In this document: one piece after another, positions 34,683-43,204 of the stretch | Layout: each line of letters opens with the position of its first letter | How positions within the stretch are numbered: position 1 is the stretch's first letter | Assembly: GCA_965214125.1 (NCBI GenBank) | Contig: CBDCBA010000027.1 | Location: 124,001 to 188,000, forward strand | Reading direction: 5' to 3' | From: CBDCBA01 sp965214125 | GTDB taxonomy: Bacteria > Planctomycetota > Phycisphaerae > Tepidisphaerales > Tepidisphaeraceae | DNA: 64,000 nucleotides | Notes under the pieces: model-generated | What the model saw: only the letters and a program-made list of their open reading frames with translations | What the model was told of the DNA's origin: nothing | The model's database searches: none | Made by a program: the position numbers and the translations under genes

Positions 34683-37094
34683 GTGCTCGCCCGTCGCCTC
34701 CCGCTGTCGTTGCTGTTGCTGTTGTTCCTCGCCGCTCCGGCGGCCGCCCAGGAGTGGGCGCCGGCGGCGCTGGAGATGAAGCCCGTCCGGCTCACCGGTG
34801 GCCGCACGCCGCTGCCGACGGGCCTGTCCTACGCCGAAGCCTTAACCGACGACGCGGCGTGGACCCCGGTCGAGGCCAGCCAGCCCGGCACGTTCGCCGC
34901 CCGCAGCGTGCGCGGCCTGGTGCGGGTGGAGGTTCCCGCCGACGCCGTGGCCGACGTGACGAACCAGCACGGCATCGCCCTGCTCGACGTGCGCTGCGCC
35001 GGCACCGTCTGGATCGACGGCCGCCCCCGCCCCGGCGACGCCTACGGCTACGGATTCGTCACGCTCCCCGTACAACTCGATCGCGACGCGGGCTCGACGA
35101 TTCACGCGACGCCCTCGCGGCGCGGCGACCTCGTGCTCCGCCTGCGCCGGCCGGCGGGCGACGTCGTGTTCCTCGATGGTGATGCCACGCTGCCCGACTT
35201 CGTGCTGGGCGAGGCCGAGTCACGCCCCGCCGCCGTGCTCGTGGCCAACGCGACGCCCCGGCCGATCGAGGCTTCGCTGCGCGTCTCGAACGCCGACGGC
35301 ATCGAAGAGGAGTTCGCCACCCGGCTGCCCGCGTGCTCGGTGATGAAGGTGCCGTTCGAGGTCGTCTATACCGGCGGCGACAGCACCGGCGCGGCGCTGT
35401 CGCTCGGCGACGCGACGCGGACAGTCTCGTTCAATGTGAAACGGCCCGGCCTGCCGCTGTATCGCACGTTCGTGAGCGAACTGGACCGCAGCGTGCAGCG
35501 CTACAGCGTCCAGCCCGCCGCCGACGAGGACGCGCGGGCGATGGTGCTCTCGACGCACGGCGCGAGCGTTGAGTCGATGAACCAGGCGCGGGCGTACGGG
35601 CAGAAGTCGTGGGCGCACGTCGTCTGCCCGACCAATCGCCGGCCGTTCGGGTTCGACTGGGAAAGCTGGGGCCGCGTCGACGCGCTCGAGGCCCTCGCCG
35701 ACGCCCGGCGGACGTGGCCGGCCGTCGCGGACGACCGCGTCTACCTGACCGGCCACTCGATGGGCGGGCACGGCGCGTGGTACCTTGGCAGCCTCTACCC
35801 GGACGGGTTCGCGGCCGTCGCGCCCAGCGCCGGCTGGCTTGCCTTCGACACCTACGGCGGCGGCGGGACCGACCCGGCCGAGCCGCGCGGGCCGGTGCCG
35901 GAGGATGAGAACGAGCGCGTCCTGTTCGACGCCGCTGGCCTGAGCGACCCACGCATCTGGCTCGCCAACCTGCGCGGCCGCGGCGTCTACATCCTGCACG
36001 GCGACGCCGACGAAACCGTGCCCGCCCGCCAGGCGATCGCCATGAGCGAACGGCTGGACGCCCTCGACATCCCGCACGAACTGCACCTCGAGCCCGGCGC
36101 CGGCCACTGGTGGGACGACGCGCCGGACGAGCCCGGCGCCGCCTGCGTCGACTGGCCGCCGATGTTCGACCTCTTCGCCCGCACGCGGCTGCCGGAGATG
36201 GAGGCGGTGTCGCGCGTGCAGTTCACCACGCCCGATCCGGCTGTTTCCGACACGCGGGCTTGGGCCAGAGTTGTTCGTGCGGATCAGCCGCTGAAGCCTT
36301 CGAGCATCGACCTGCAGGTCCATCCGCAGTCGCGGCGGTTCGAAGGCTCAGCCGAAAATGTCGCCATCCTCGAACTCAACGTTTCACCTACGTTGATGAA
36401 CGGTCAACGACCAGTACACATGATGATCGAGTACTCGATCGGTGAGGCTCACGGTGCCATGTCCGTAGGACTTGATGGGAAAGTTTGGATCGCCCTAACG
36501 GAGACGGGTGATCGGTTGCTCGAAGAGTACGGCCGCGTAGAGCCGCCATCGGCCGGTCAAGGGGGTGGGAAGTGGAAGCCCCGCCTTGCAGATGCGCCGG
36601 TCACGCGACTGATGCAGGCCTACACGAACCGGCCGGTCTTCGTCTACGCGACCGGCGACGACGGCTGGGCGGCGGCGCGGGCGCGGCATGACGCCGAACA
36701 GCTCTGGTATCGCGGCAACGGCCGGATCGACGTCATCGCCGATGTCGAGTTCGACCAAGCCGATGATCAATGGAGTGGCCGGAACGTCGTTCTCTACGGA
36801 AATGCGACCAATCACGTAGGCTGGGCCGAACTCGTCGGCGATCGCGTCGACGTGACCGCCGGGCGAGTCGCCATCGATGGCGAGACGTTCGACGGCGACG
36901 ACCTCGTCCTGCTCGCCGCGCTCCCGCACCCGGCGGAGGACGGCCGCGTCATCGGCATCGTCGGCGGCACGAGCCCCGCCGCCGCCATCGCCAGTGATGG
37001 CCTGCCGATCTTCGTCAGCGGCGTTCACTACCCGCGGGCGACGGTGCTGCGTCGCAAGGACCGCTCATGGACGCTCGTCCGGGCCCTGCGGTAG
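34683..37094 (+). CDS. Large secreted serine hydrolase (prolyl-oligopeptidase-type)
   Basis: 803 residues, GTG start, signal peptide LPLSLLLLLFLAAPAAAQ. An N-terminal beta region (about residues 25-275) precedes an alpha/beta-hydrolase domain (about 280-520) with the elbow YLTGHSMGGHGAWYLG (Ser), LHGDADETVPARQA (Asp) and EPGAGHWWDD (His), so the triad is complete. The C-terminal third (520-803) is beta-rich and unrecognised. Likely a secreted esterase or peptidase. It overlaps the frameshifted small gene at its 3' end by 30 bp. The divergent GH113 gene suggests a shared response to plant material. Confidence 0.78.
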   Translation: MLARRLPLSLLLLLFLAAPAAAQEWAPAALEMKPVRLTGGRTPLPTGLSYAEALTDDAAWTPVEASQPGTFAARSVRGLVRVEVPADAVADVTNQHGIALLDVRCAGTVWIDGRPRPGDAYGYGFVTLPVQLDRDAGSTIHATPSRRGDLVLRLRRPAGDVVFLDGDATLPDFVLGEAESRPAAVLVANATPRPIEASLRVSNADGIEEEFATRLPACSVMKVPFEVVYTGGDSTGAALSLGDATRTVSFNVKRPGLPLYRTFVSELDRSVQRYSVQPAADEDARAMVLSTHGASVESMNQARAYGQKSWAHVVCPTNRRPFGFDWESWGRVDALEALADARRTWPAVADDRVYLTGHSMGGHGAWYLGSLYPDGFAAVAPSAGWLAFDTYGGGGTDPAEPRGPVPEDENERVLFDAAGLSDPRIWLANLRGRGVYILHGDADETVPARQAIAMSERLDALDIPHELHLEPGAGHWWDDAPDEPGAACVDWPPMFDLFARTRLPEMEAVSRVQFTTPDPAVSDTRAWARVVRADQPLKPSSIDLQVHPQSRRFEGSAENVAILELNVSPTLMNGQRPVHMMIEYSIGEAHGAMSVGLDGKVWIALTETGDRLLEEYGRVEPPSAGQGGGKWKPRLADAPVTRLMQAYTNRPVFVYATGDDGWAAARARHDAEQLWYRGNGRIDVIADVEFDQADDQWSGRNVVLYGNATNHVGWAELVGDRVDVTAGRVAIDGETFDGDDLVLLAALPHPAEDGRVIGIVGGTSPAAAIASDGLPIFVSGVHYPRATVLRRKDRSWTLVRALR

Positions 37095-37299
37095 CCGCTT
37101 GTCCTTCGGGGCGAGGCGCACCTCGTCGGTCACGGTGCGGCGGAAGACGAGGTCGGGGGTGCTTCGGGTCGCTGCGTTCTTCGACGCTCGACTCCTTCGC
37201 GACCGACTCCGGGTCGTACGTCACCGCCTTGGCGACGTGGCCGACCTGCCGGCCGAGCCAGCCGAGCAGGCCTTTGCCGGGCAAGCGTTCGTCGCTCAC
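37065..37299 (-). pseudogene. Small conserved protein, interrupted by a one-base frameshift
   Basis: The frame from GTG 37299 reads SDERLPGKGLLGWLGRQVGH then AVTYDPESVAKESSVEERSD and changes character after PKHP. One base fewer in the five-C run (minus strand; 37155-37159) restores DLVFRRTVTDEVRLAPKDKR and a stop at 37065, which looks like a genuine domain tail. The gene overlaps the upstream one by 4 bp (GTGA), so it is the last member of the comB operon. The shift may be a sequencing error. Function unknown. Confidence 0.6.
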
Positions 37300-37616
37300 G
37301 AGCGCACCTCGACAAAGGCGTCGCCGGCAAGGTCGAACTCATCGGCGGCCGTGCGCTTGGCATCGTCGGCGGACGGGTGCCAACTGTCGCCCACGAACCC
37401 GCCGCCGGCGTCGAGGCGGAACAGGCACCACCCGCCGGTCTGATGCTGCACCTCCAGCCGCGCCACCTCGGCGGGCATCGGCGCCGTGCCGACGGCCCGC
37501 ACCGACCCCAGCCCCATCGCCGCCTGAGGCAAGCAAGCGCTGGTCGCCCCCTCGCGCGGCGGGCGCGGCGGGTCGAGCGTGCAGACGTAGCGAAGCTCCC
37601 GATCGTCGTCGCTCAT
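37296..37616 (-). CDS. Small hypothetical protein
   Basis: 106 residues, no signal peptide, no recognised domain. The middle reads MPAEVARLEVQHQTGGWCLF and the end SWHPSADDAKRTAADEFDLA, so it looks like a compact alpha/beta protein. ATGA overlap with the ketoacyl-synthase stop at 37613 and GTGA overlap with the next gene at 37296: it is the third gene of a tightly coupled operon. Confidence 0.6.
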   Translation of the reverse strand: MSDDDRELRYVCTLDPPRPPREGATSACLPQAAMGLGSVRAVGTAPMPAEVARLEVQHQTGGWCLFRLDAGGGFVGDSWHPSADDAKRTAADEFDLAGDAFVEVRS

Positions 37617-38908
37617 GTCGCCCTCATTCTACCGATGGCGGTGCCACGTGGAGCAACCGGCGGTGCCACGTGGAGCAACAGCGCGCTGTTCTTGCTGCCG
37701 AAGGCGATGCAGTTGCACAGGATCAGTCGCGGCGACGCCTCGCGGGCGGCGAGCGGCGTGTAGTCGAGATCGCACTCGGCGTCGGGCTGATGCAGGTTTG
37801 TCGTGGGGTGGACGTATCCCCGCCGCGACGCCAGCAGCGCCGCGGCGAGCCCCGCCGCCCCCCCGCCGCCCTGCGGATGACCGATCATCGACTTGGTCGC
37901 GCTCATCGGCACGTCTCCCGCCCGCGGGCCGAGCAACTTGCGCAGGGCGAGCGTTTCGAGCCGGTCGTTCATGTCCGTACCGGTCCCGTGCAGGTTGACG
38001 CTCTCGACCTCGCCCGGCGTCGCCCCGCCGTCGGCAATCGCGTCGCCCATCGCGCGAACGCACTCGCCCACGTCCGGGTCGATCCGCACGCGGTGGTACG
38101 CATCGCTCGTGCTCGCGTAGCCGGCGATCGCGCCGAGCGAGGTCACGTCGCGCCAGCCCTCGCGCTCGACGACGAACATCCATGCCCCCTCGCCGAGCAC
38201 GAAGCCGTCGCGGTCGGCGCTGAAGGGCCGCGACGCCTCGGCCGGATCCTCAAAGGCCCGCGTGCTCACGACGCCCATCCGCTCAAAGCCGCGCAGGATA
38301 CCCGGCGCGATCGGCGCATCCGCCCCGCCACAGACGACGGCGTCGCACAGGCCGGCGCGGATCAAGAGCCGCGCGTAGCCCAAGGCGTCGGTCGAGCTGG
38401 CGCAGCCGGTTGAGACGACGTGGCTCGGCCCGCGCAAGCCCAACGCGATCGAGAGCTCGCCCGCCAGGTTGCCGTGGGTTCCGCCGGTGATCGCGAAGGG
38501 GCTGCCGCCGTGCCGGCCGGTGAAATACCCCTTGTACTGCTGCTCGACGAACGCGAGCCCGCCCCCGCCGCTGCCCAGGACGAGCCCGACGCGGCGGCTG
38601 GCGTCCACGTCGCCGACGTCCAGCTTCGCCTGCTCGATCGCCTCCCGCGCCGCGGCCAGGGCGAGCGGCACCACGCGCGGCACGCGACGCAGGTCGGCGG
38701 CCTCCATCTGCGTGGCGGGGTCAAACTGCTCGTCGCTGATTCGCCCAAGGCTGTTGGTCCGCAGGCCGTCCCACCCGTCGCCGGTTGGCGGGCGCTTGAG
38801 CCCGCTGCGGCCGGCGATGCACGCCTCGGCGTACGCCTCGCGGCCGACCCCGTTGGGCGACACGCACCCGACCCCCGTGATGATGACGTTCGACGGCAAG
38901 CGGCCCAT
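37613..38908 (-). CDS. Beta-ketoacyl synthase (FabF-like)
   Basis: 431 residues. The Cys-His-His triad is present: VSTGCASSTDALG (Cys), NLHGTGTDMND (His), KSMIGHPQGGGGAAG (Lys/His). It condenses malonyl-ACP with an acyl primer. The C-terminus is unusual: after NCIAFGSKNSALLL, where FabF has FGFGGTNAS, it carries a tail encoded by two copies of a 21-bp repeat (37637-37657 and 37659-37679). No ACP or acyltransferase is nearby. ATG 38908 lies 1 bp after the comB stop. A TTG codon at 38899, 7 nt after TAGGAT, is an alternative start. Confidence 0.85.
   Translation of the reverse strand: MGRLPSNVIITGVGCVSPNGVGREAYAEACIAGRSGLKRPPTGDGWDGLRTNSLGRISDEQFDPATQMEAADLRRVPRVVPLALAAAREAIEQAKLDVGDVDASRRVGLVLGSGGGGLAFVEQQYKGYFTGRHGGSPFAITGGTHGNLAGELSIALGLRGPSHVVSTGCASSTDALGYARLLIRAGLCDAVVCGGADAPIAPGILRGFERMGVVSTRAFEDPAEASRPFSADRDGFVLGEGAWMFVVEREGWRDVTSLGAIAGYASTSDAYHRVRIDPDVGECVRAMGDAIADGGATPGEVESVNLHGTGTDMNDRLETLALRKLLGPRAGDVPMSATKSMIGHPQGGGGAAGLAAALLASRRGYVHPTTNLHQPDAECDLDYTPLAAREASPRLILCNCIAFGSKNSALLLHVAPPVAPRGTAIGRMRAT
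37637..37679. repeat. Tandem 21-bp repeat (22-bp period) in the ketoacyl-synthase 3' end
   Basis: Two identical 21-bp units separated by one base, each with a CCACGTGG palindrome. A 22-bp period is not a multiple of three, so the second unit is read in another frame and lengthens the C-terminus. Confidence 0.8.
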
Positions 38909-38909
38909 C

Positions 38910-39584
38910 CTAGAGGCGTCGCACCACATTCCCTTCAAGAACGCCGCACACGCCGCCGACTGCGTCGAGCGTGGCGGCAAACTCCAGGTCGTCGGCCTGC
39001 CCGCGCTTCAGAACGGCTCGGCCGCCGACGGTCGTCCGGAACAGCTCGACGCGCTCGTCGAACGTCGACGACACCGGCTCGCGCCGCAGCAGCCGCGCCA
39101 TCTGCTGGGCCGCGTGATCGTCCTCGCCCGTGGGCATGCCGTCGGCGCCGCTCGACAGGAGCGTGACGTGCCGGCCGAGATTGCGAACGTGGTCGGCCGT
39201 CGCCGTGAGGTTGACCATCGAAGCGATGTACCGCTCCGCCGCCAGCGCGCTGGCGGCGATGGCGGCGGTGCCGTTGGTCGTCGTCATAAAGAGCGTTTGT
39301 CCGGCGACGCGCTCGCGGGTCATCTCGTGCGGGCTGTTGCCAAAGTCGAAGCCGTCGATGCGCACACCGCCGCGCTCGCCGGCCAGCAGGCGCGGGCCCT
39401 CGAACCCCTCCGCCCCCGCCCGCGCCTCGTCGATGCCGGCGAACGCCCGCACCTCCGTCGCACCGTTCGCCAAAGCCGTCGTCATGGTGGTGGTCGCGCG
39501 CAGGACGTCGAAGATAACCACGACGCGGTCGGTCAGGTGGCGCGGCAGCAACTTCGATGGGAGCGACACGAGGTCTATCGTCAT
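38910..39584 (-). CDS. comB: 2-phosphosulfolactate phosphatase family protein
   Basis: 224 residues. VVVIFDVLRATTTM at the N-terminus, DGFDFGNSPHEM and MTTTNGTAAI mark the ComB family. In methanogens ComB removes phosphate from 2-phosphosulfolactate in coenzyme M synthesis; bacterial members are common but their substrate is often unproven. TAGGGT is 6 nt before ATG 39584. Its TAG stop is 1 bp before the ketoacyl-synthase ATG, so it heads a four-gene operon. ComA and ComC are not in the window. Confidence 0.85.
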   Translation of the reverse strand: MTIDLVSLPSKLLPRHLTDRVVVIFDVLRATTTMTTALANGATEVRAFAGIDEARAGAEGFEGPRLLAGERGGVRIDGFDFGNSPHEMTRERVAGQTLFMTTTNGTAAIAASALAAERYIASMVNLTATADHVRNLGRHVTLLSSGADGMPTGEDDHAAQQMARLLRREPVSSTFDERVELFRTTVGGRAVLKRGQADDLEFAATLDAVGGVCGVLEGNVVRRL

Positions 39585-39590
39585 GCGGCG

Positions 39591-39613
39591 ACCCTAGCCG
39601 GGCGTGGTAGGGT
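39591..39613. promoter_or_regulatory. Divergent -10 boxes (TAGGGT twice)
   Basis: TAGGGT on the minus strand (39596-39591, 6 nt to comB ATG 39584) and TAGGGT on the plus strand (39608-39613, 5 nt to ATG 39619), in a 34-bp divergent spacer. Mirror-image copies of the same hexamer. Confidence 0.5.
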
Positions 39614-39618
39614 TGGGG

Positions 39619-40455
39619 ATGCACCTGCTCGTCTCGTTTCTCGCCGTCGCCGGCACCGTGGCCCTGGGCATCCTGGTCGGGGCGGGCGTGCTCCACCTGA
39701 TCCCGAAGCTCGGCGAGGCGGGCAGGCGGCTGAGCGACCGGCTCTGCGCCGGCTTCCCACTCGACTGCGTGGTCACCTACTTCACCGCGCTGCCGCTGAT
39801 CCTGGGCCCCGTCGTCGCCGGATGGGCCGGGCTGATCGGCGCGGTAATCGGCCAGCTTCTTGGGCTGATTCTCTGGGAACTCCTGCACGAACTGACCCAC
39901 CTGAAGACCGCCGGCCGGCTCACGATCTTCCGCACCATCAGCAACATCACCAGCCCGAGCCGCAACCTGATCGCGGTCTTCTGGACCGCGTGGGCGGTGC
40001 CGGTGTTCTGGGTCATCCGCGTCGCGGAATACTTCGTCTACGCCCCGCTGCCGTGGCTGGTGCGCTTCCCGAAGTACGACCACCGCGAGTGGGTGAACGT
40101 CACGCGGCACAAGTTCGAGGGGCTTGTCGGGCACGATCGCATCTGGTGCCTGTACTGCGATTGGATGACCGGCGTCTGGTCGCTTGGGACCGAAATGCTG
40201 CGGAATGTCGAGAGTTTCTGGTGCCCCATCCGATTCGGCGACGCCAGCAAGTGCGCCAACTGCACGATCGACTTCCCCGACATCGACGGCGGCTGGGTCC
40301 GCAGCGACGGCACGATGGGCGAGGTCGCCGGCGTGCTGAAGGAGCAGTACGGCGAGCCGAACGGCGACCGCCCGAATGCGTGGTTCGGCCATCCGGCCAA
40401 GGCGGTCCCGCTGACGGTCAAAGGCCAAACGGTCGAGCGGGAGACGGTCGCGTGA
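39619..40455 (+). CDS. Membrane protein with zinc-ribbon-like C-terminus
   Basis: 278 residues. Three or four transmembrane helices (about residues 3-25, 46-92 in two segments, and 120-142) are followed by a soluble domain with four Cys: LYCDWMTGVWSLGTEM, FWCPIRFGDASKCANCTIDF, which could bind zinc. HDRIWCLYCDW looks strongly conserved. The protein has no named family that I recognise. It overlaps the phosphodiesterase start by 4 bp (GTGA), so the two are likely cotranslated. Confidence 0.65.
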   Translation: MHLLVSFLAVAGTVALGILVGAGVLHLIPKLGEAGRRLSDRLCAGFPLDCVVTYFTALPLILGPVVAGWAGLIGAVIGQLLGLILWELLHELTHLKTAGRLTIFRTISNITSPSRNLIAVFWTAWAVPVFWVIRVAEYFVYAPLPWLVRFPKYDHREWVNVTRHKFEGLVGHDRIWCLYCDWMTGVWSLGTEMLRNVESFWCPIRFGDASKCANCTIDFPDIDGGWVRSDGTMGEVAGVLKEQYGEPNGDRPNAWFGHPAKAVPLTVKGQTVERETVA

Positions 40456-41840
40456 ACAAGACGGTCGTCCTGAACGTCGTCGGCCTGACGCCGTCGCTGG
40501 TCGGCGAGCACACGCCGCATTTGCGGGCCTTTCGCGACGCCGGCCACATGCGGCCGATCCAGCCGGCGTTCCCGGCCGTCACCTGCACGGCCCAGACGAA
40601 CTACCTGACCGGCGTCCTGCCGCGCGAGCACGGAATCGTCGCCAACGGCTGGTACTACCGCGAAACCGCGGAGGTGCGCCTCTGGCAGCAGGCCGACGCG
40701 CTCGTGCAACGATCGCGCCTTTGGGACGAGGCGAAACGACGCGATCGAGCGTTCACCTGCGCCAACCTCTTCTGGTGGTTCGCGATGTACGGCGGGGCCG
40801 ACTACACGGTCACGCCGCGGCCGATGTACCCGGCGAACGGGCGGAAACTCCCGGACATCTGGACCAATCCGCCGACGCTGCGCGATGAGCTTCAAGCGGA
40901 GCTGTGCCAGTTCCCCCTGTTCAAGTTCTGGGGGCCGGGCGCCGGCATCGAGAGCAGCCGGTGGATCGCCGACGCGGCGAAGCGGGTCGAGGAGCGCTTC
41001 GAGCCAACGCTGAGTCTCGTCTACCTGCCGCACCTGGATTACGTGCTGCAAAAGGAAGGGCCAACCGGGCCGGGCGTGGCGAGGGAGCTGCGGGCAATCG
41101 ACGCGATTATCGGCCGTTTGCTTGAGCTTTACCGCGAGCGCGGGGCGAGGGTCATCATCCTGAGCGAGTACGGCATCGCCCCGGTCGACACGCCGGTTCA
41201 CGTCAACCGCGCGCTACGCGAGGCCGGCTGGCTGGTCGTCCGGGACGAGTTGGGGCTCGATCGACTCGACGCCGGCGCCAGCGTGGCCTTCGCGGTGGCG
41301 GACCATCAGATTGCCCACATCTACGTGAACGACGCAAGCAAGCTGTCGGCCGTGAAGAACCGCCTCGGTAGCGTCGCCGGCATCGCCCGCGTGCTCGACG
41401 CCGACGGCAAGGCGGCGGCCGGGCTCGATCACGCGCGTTCGGGCGGGCTCGTCGCCGTCGCCGAGCCGGGCTGCTGGTTCACGTACGACTACTGGCTCGA
41501 CGACCGCCGCGCCCCCGACTACGCCCGCACCGTCGACATCCACCGCAAGCCGGGGTACGACCCGCGCGAGTTGTTCCTCGACCCGAGCGTCCCCCTGCTC
41601 AAGCCGCGCCTGATGGCGAAGGTGCTGGCCCGCAAGGTCGGGTTCAACAACCTGCTGAACGTCGTCCCCCTCGACGCGGGGCTCGTCCGTGGCAGCCACG
41701 GTCTAGCCGGTGGACGGGAGGAGGATGGCCCCCTGCTGATGACCGAAAACGCCGCCGACGATTGCCCGATCCCATCGCCGGCGGTGCGGGATGTCATCCT
41801 CGACACGGTGTTCGACCCGCGCGCTACCACTGACAAATGA
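40452..41840 (+). CDS. Type I phosphodiesterase / nucleotide pyrophosphatase-like protein
   Basis: 462 residues from GTG 40452. LNVVGLTPSLVGEHTPHL carries the first metal-binding region, AFPAVTCTAQTNYLTG holds the nucleophile Thr, and LPHLDYVLQKEG, SEYGIAPVDTPVH and VADHQIAHIYV supply further metal ligands. The fold is the alkaline-phosphatase superfamily. It strongly resembles EboF-type proteins of ebo clusters, but no other ebo gene is nearby. The substrate is unknown; a glycan or lipid phosphodiester is a guess. It is coupled to the preceding zinc-ribbon membrane protein. Confidence 0.78.
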   Translation: MNKTVVLNVVGLTPSLVGEHTPHLRAFRDAGHMRPIQPAFPAVTCTAQTNYLTGVLPREHGIVANGWYYRETAEVRLWQQADALVQRSRLWDEAKRRDRAFTCANLFWWFAMYGGADYTVTPRPMYPANGRKLPDIWTNPPTLRDELQAELCQFPLFKFWGPGAGIESSRWIADAAKRVEERFEPTLSLVYLPHLDYVLQKEGPTGPGVARELRAIDAIIGRLLELYRERGARVIILSEYGIAPVDTPVHVNRALREAGWLVVRDELGLDRLDAGASVAFAVADHQIAHIYVNDASKLSAVKNRLGSVAGIARVLDADGKAAAGLDHARSGGLVAVAEPGCWFTYDYWLDDRRAPDYARTVDIHRKPGYDPRELFLDPSVPLLKPRLMAKVLARKVGFNNLLNVVPLDAGLVRGSHGLAGGREEDGPLLMTENAADDCPIPSPAVRDVILDTVFDPRATTDK

Positions 41841-41854
41841 TGGTGGCGGGTGCC

Positions 41855-42886
41855 TTAGCCCAGCACGCCGAGGAGTTCCTCGAGGTCGGCACGTTGCGGG
41901 TCGTCGGGGCGGTGCGTGAGGTATCGGCCCAGCCAGACCGAGGCGGGCCGCTGCTCGCCGAGGCGGGCCAGGACCAGGCCCAGGTCGCGCTGCAAGTGCA
42001 GTTGGTCAGGCCAGAGCAACAGCTCGATCTCCAGCATCGCCGCCACGTCGGCGTAGCGGCCGGCGGCGGTGTAGCTTTGCAGCAGGTTCTGGATCAGCCG
42101 CGTGATCCAGTGGCGGTGCGTGACGGGGCGGAGCATGTCGTCGCTAAAGCCCGCCTCCGCGCCGGCGCACGCGGCGACCCGCTCCTCGGCGTCGCGCCGG
42201 TCGAGCAGCCGCCCGGCGTGGAAGCAGTCGACCAGGATCGGCCCGTGGCAGTCGACGCCCGCCACGAAGTGGCCCGGCAGCCCGACGCCCCAGCACCGCA
42301 CGCCCAGCCGTCCCGCGACAAGCTTGTAGACCAGCGACAGCGAGATCGGCAGGCCCCGTTTGGTCGTCAGGACCGTGGGGAGAAAGCTGTTGCCAACGTG
42401 GTAGTAGTCGCCGCCGTTGCCGCGAAAGCCCTGCTCTTCGAAGAGCACGTTGTGCAGGTGGGCCAGGATTGCCTGCGTGGGCCGATCGGCCAGATCCCCG
42501 GCGACGCCGTCGGCGGTGGGCCACGTCTCGCGGACGCAACTGGCCAAGGCGTCGAGTTGGTCGGCGCTGTCGGCAATCTCGAGCGACGGCTTGGCGTGCA
42601 GCGCCACGGCGCAGGCGGCGGCGAAGAGGCCGTCGTCGGTGTCGAGGCGGCGCTTGGCCGGGCGCTCGGCGGTGGCCGGGGCGAGTTCGGCTGTCTGCTC
42701 GAACATGAGCGCGAAGGCCTCCGGCTGGCAGCACGCTGGCGAGAAGGGCCAAGCTGTCGAGCCCGTGGCGGCCGCGACGTCGGCGGAACCGGGCGCCGCG
42801 CGTCGCGTGGCCGGGCGGTCGGGCACGCTGCCGCGGGCGGGGGAAGGAGGGCGGGGGGTGGGTTGCGGTCGCGTCGGCTGAGACAT
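41855..42886 (-). CDS. SirB1-type transglutaminase-like/TPR protein
   Basis: 343 residues from ATG 42886 (ATG 42706 is a shorter alternative with a GGAGG nearby). The central region GLPISLSLVYKLVAGRLGV and GVGLPGHFVAGVDCHGPILVDCFHAGRLLD is the SirB1/transglutaminase-like core, and the C-terminal QNLLQSYTAAGRYADVAAMLEIEL and LVLARLGEQRPASVWLGRYL are TPR-like. The N-terminal ~60 residues are Pro/Arg-rich and low-complexity, so the early start is doubtful. Function unknown; homologues are widespread. Confidence 0.78.
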   Translation of the reverse strand: MSQPTRPQPTPRPPSPARGSVPDRPATRRAAPGSADVAAATGSTAWPFSPACCQPEAFALMFEQTAELAPATAERPAKRRLDTDDGLFAAACAVALHAKPSLEIADSADQLDALASCVRETWPTADGVAGDLADRPTQAILAHLHNVLFEEQGFRGNGGDYYHVGNSFLPTVLTTKRGLPISLSLVYKLVAGRLGVRCWGVGLPGHFVAGVDCHGPILVDCFHAGRLLDRRDAEERVAACAGAEAGFSDDMLRPVTHRHWITRLIQNLLQSYTAAGRYADVAAMLEIELLLWPDQLHLQRDLGLVLARLGEQRPASVWLGRYLTHRPDDPQRADLEELLGVLG

Positions 42887-43055
42887 CCGGCGGGCTCCGT
42901 CGGTCGCGGAAGGGGCGGGCGATGCCGCGTGGCACCACGGCAAGGCGGCGGCCGCCGGGCGAACATCTCGCCACGGCCGCCGGATTCCATCGACCATCCA
43001 CCCGCCAATCCTGCACCAAGGCCCGCTCGCCACGACCGCCAGGCGAAAGTTCAAC

Positions 43056-43083
43056 TTGACGCCGCCCCGCCGCCGAATAGAGT
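43056..43083 (+). promoter_or_regulatory. Sigma-70-type promoter of tRNA-Asn
   Basis: TTGACG (43056-43061), 16 nt, TAGAGT (43078-43083). The mature tRNA starts at 43114, 30 nt after the -10. The only place in the window where a good -35 and -10 are both seen. Confidence 0.7.
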
Positions 43084-43113
43084 CCTGACCCTTCGCGTCT
43101 GCGCGAGGGCCGA

Positions 43114-43185
43114 TCGGCAGTAGCTCAGTGGTAGAGCAGGCGGCTGTTAACCGCCCGGTCGAAGGTTCGAATCCTTCCTGCCGAG
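43114..43185 (+). tRNA. tRNA-Asn (GTT)
   Basis: 72 nt plus absent CCA. Acceptor TCGGCAG (43114-43120) pairs with CTGCCGA (43178-43184), discriminator G. Anticodon loop CTGTTAA with GTT at 43146-43148 decodes AAC/AAT. The T-loop is TTCGAAT, and the D-loop has AGTGGTAGAG. A hairpin terminator follows. Confidence 0.95.
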
Positions 43186-43204
43186 TTCATCCGCGCAATA
43201 CACC

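Noticed and set aside
37637..37679. CRISPR-like direct repeat
   Set aside because: Two 21-bp units with a 1-bp spacer inside a coding region; no spacers and no cas genes.
38469..41840. Very long open frame merging into the phosphodiesterase
   Set aside because: The first two thirds are antisense to the ketoacyl synthase and comB. Only the part from GTG 40452 has family motifs.
40452..41840. An ebo cluster
   Set aside because: Only an EboF-like protein is present; EboA, B, C, D and E are not found.
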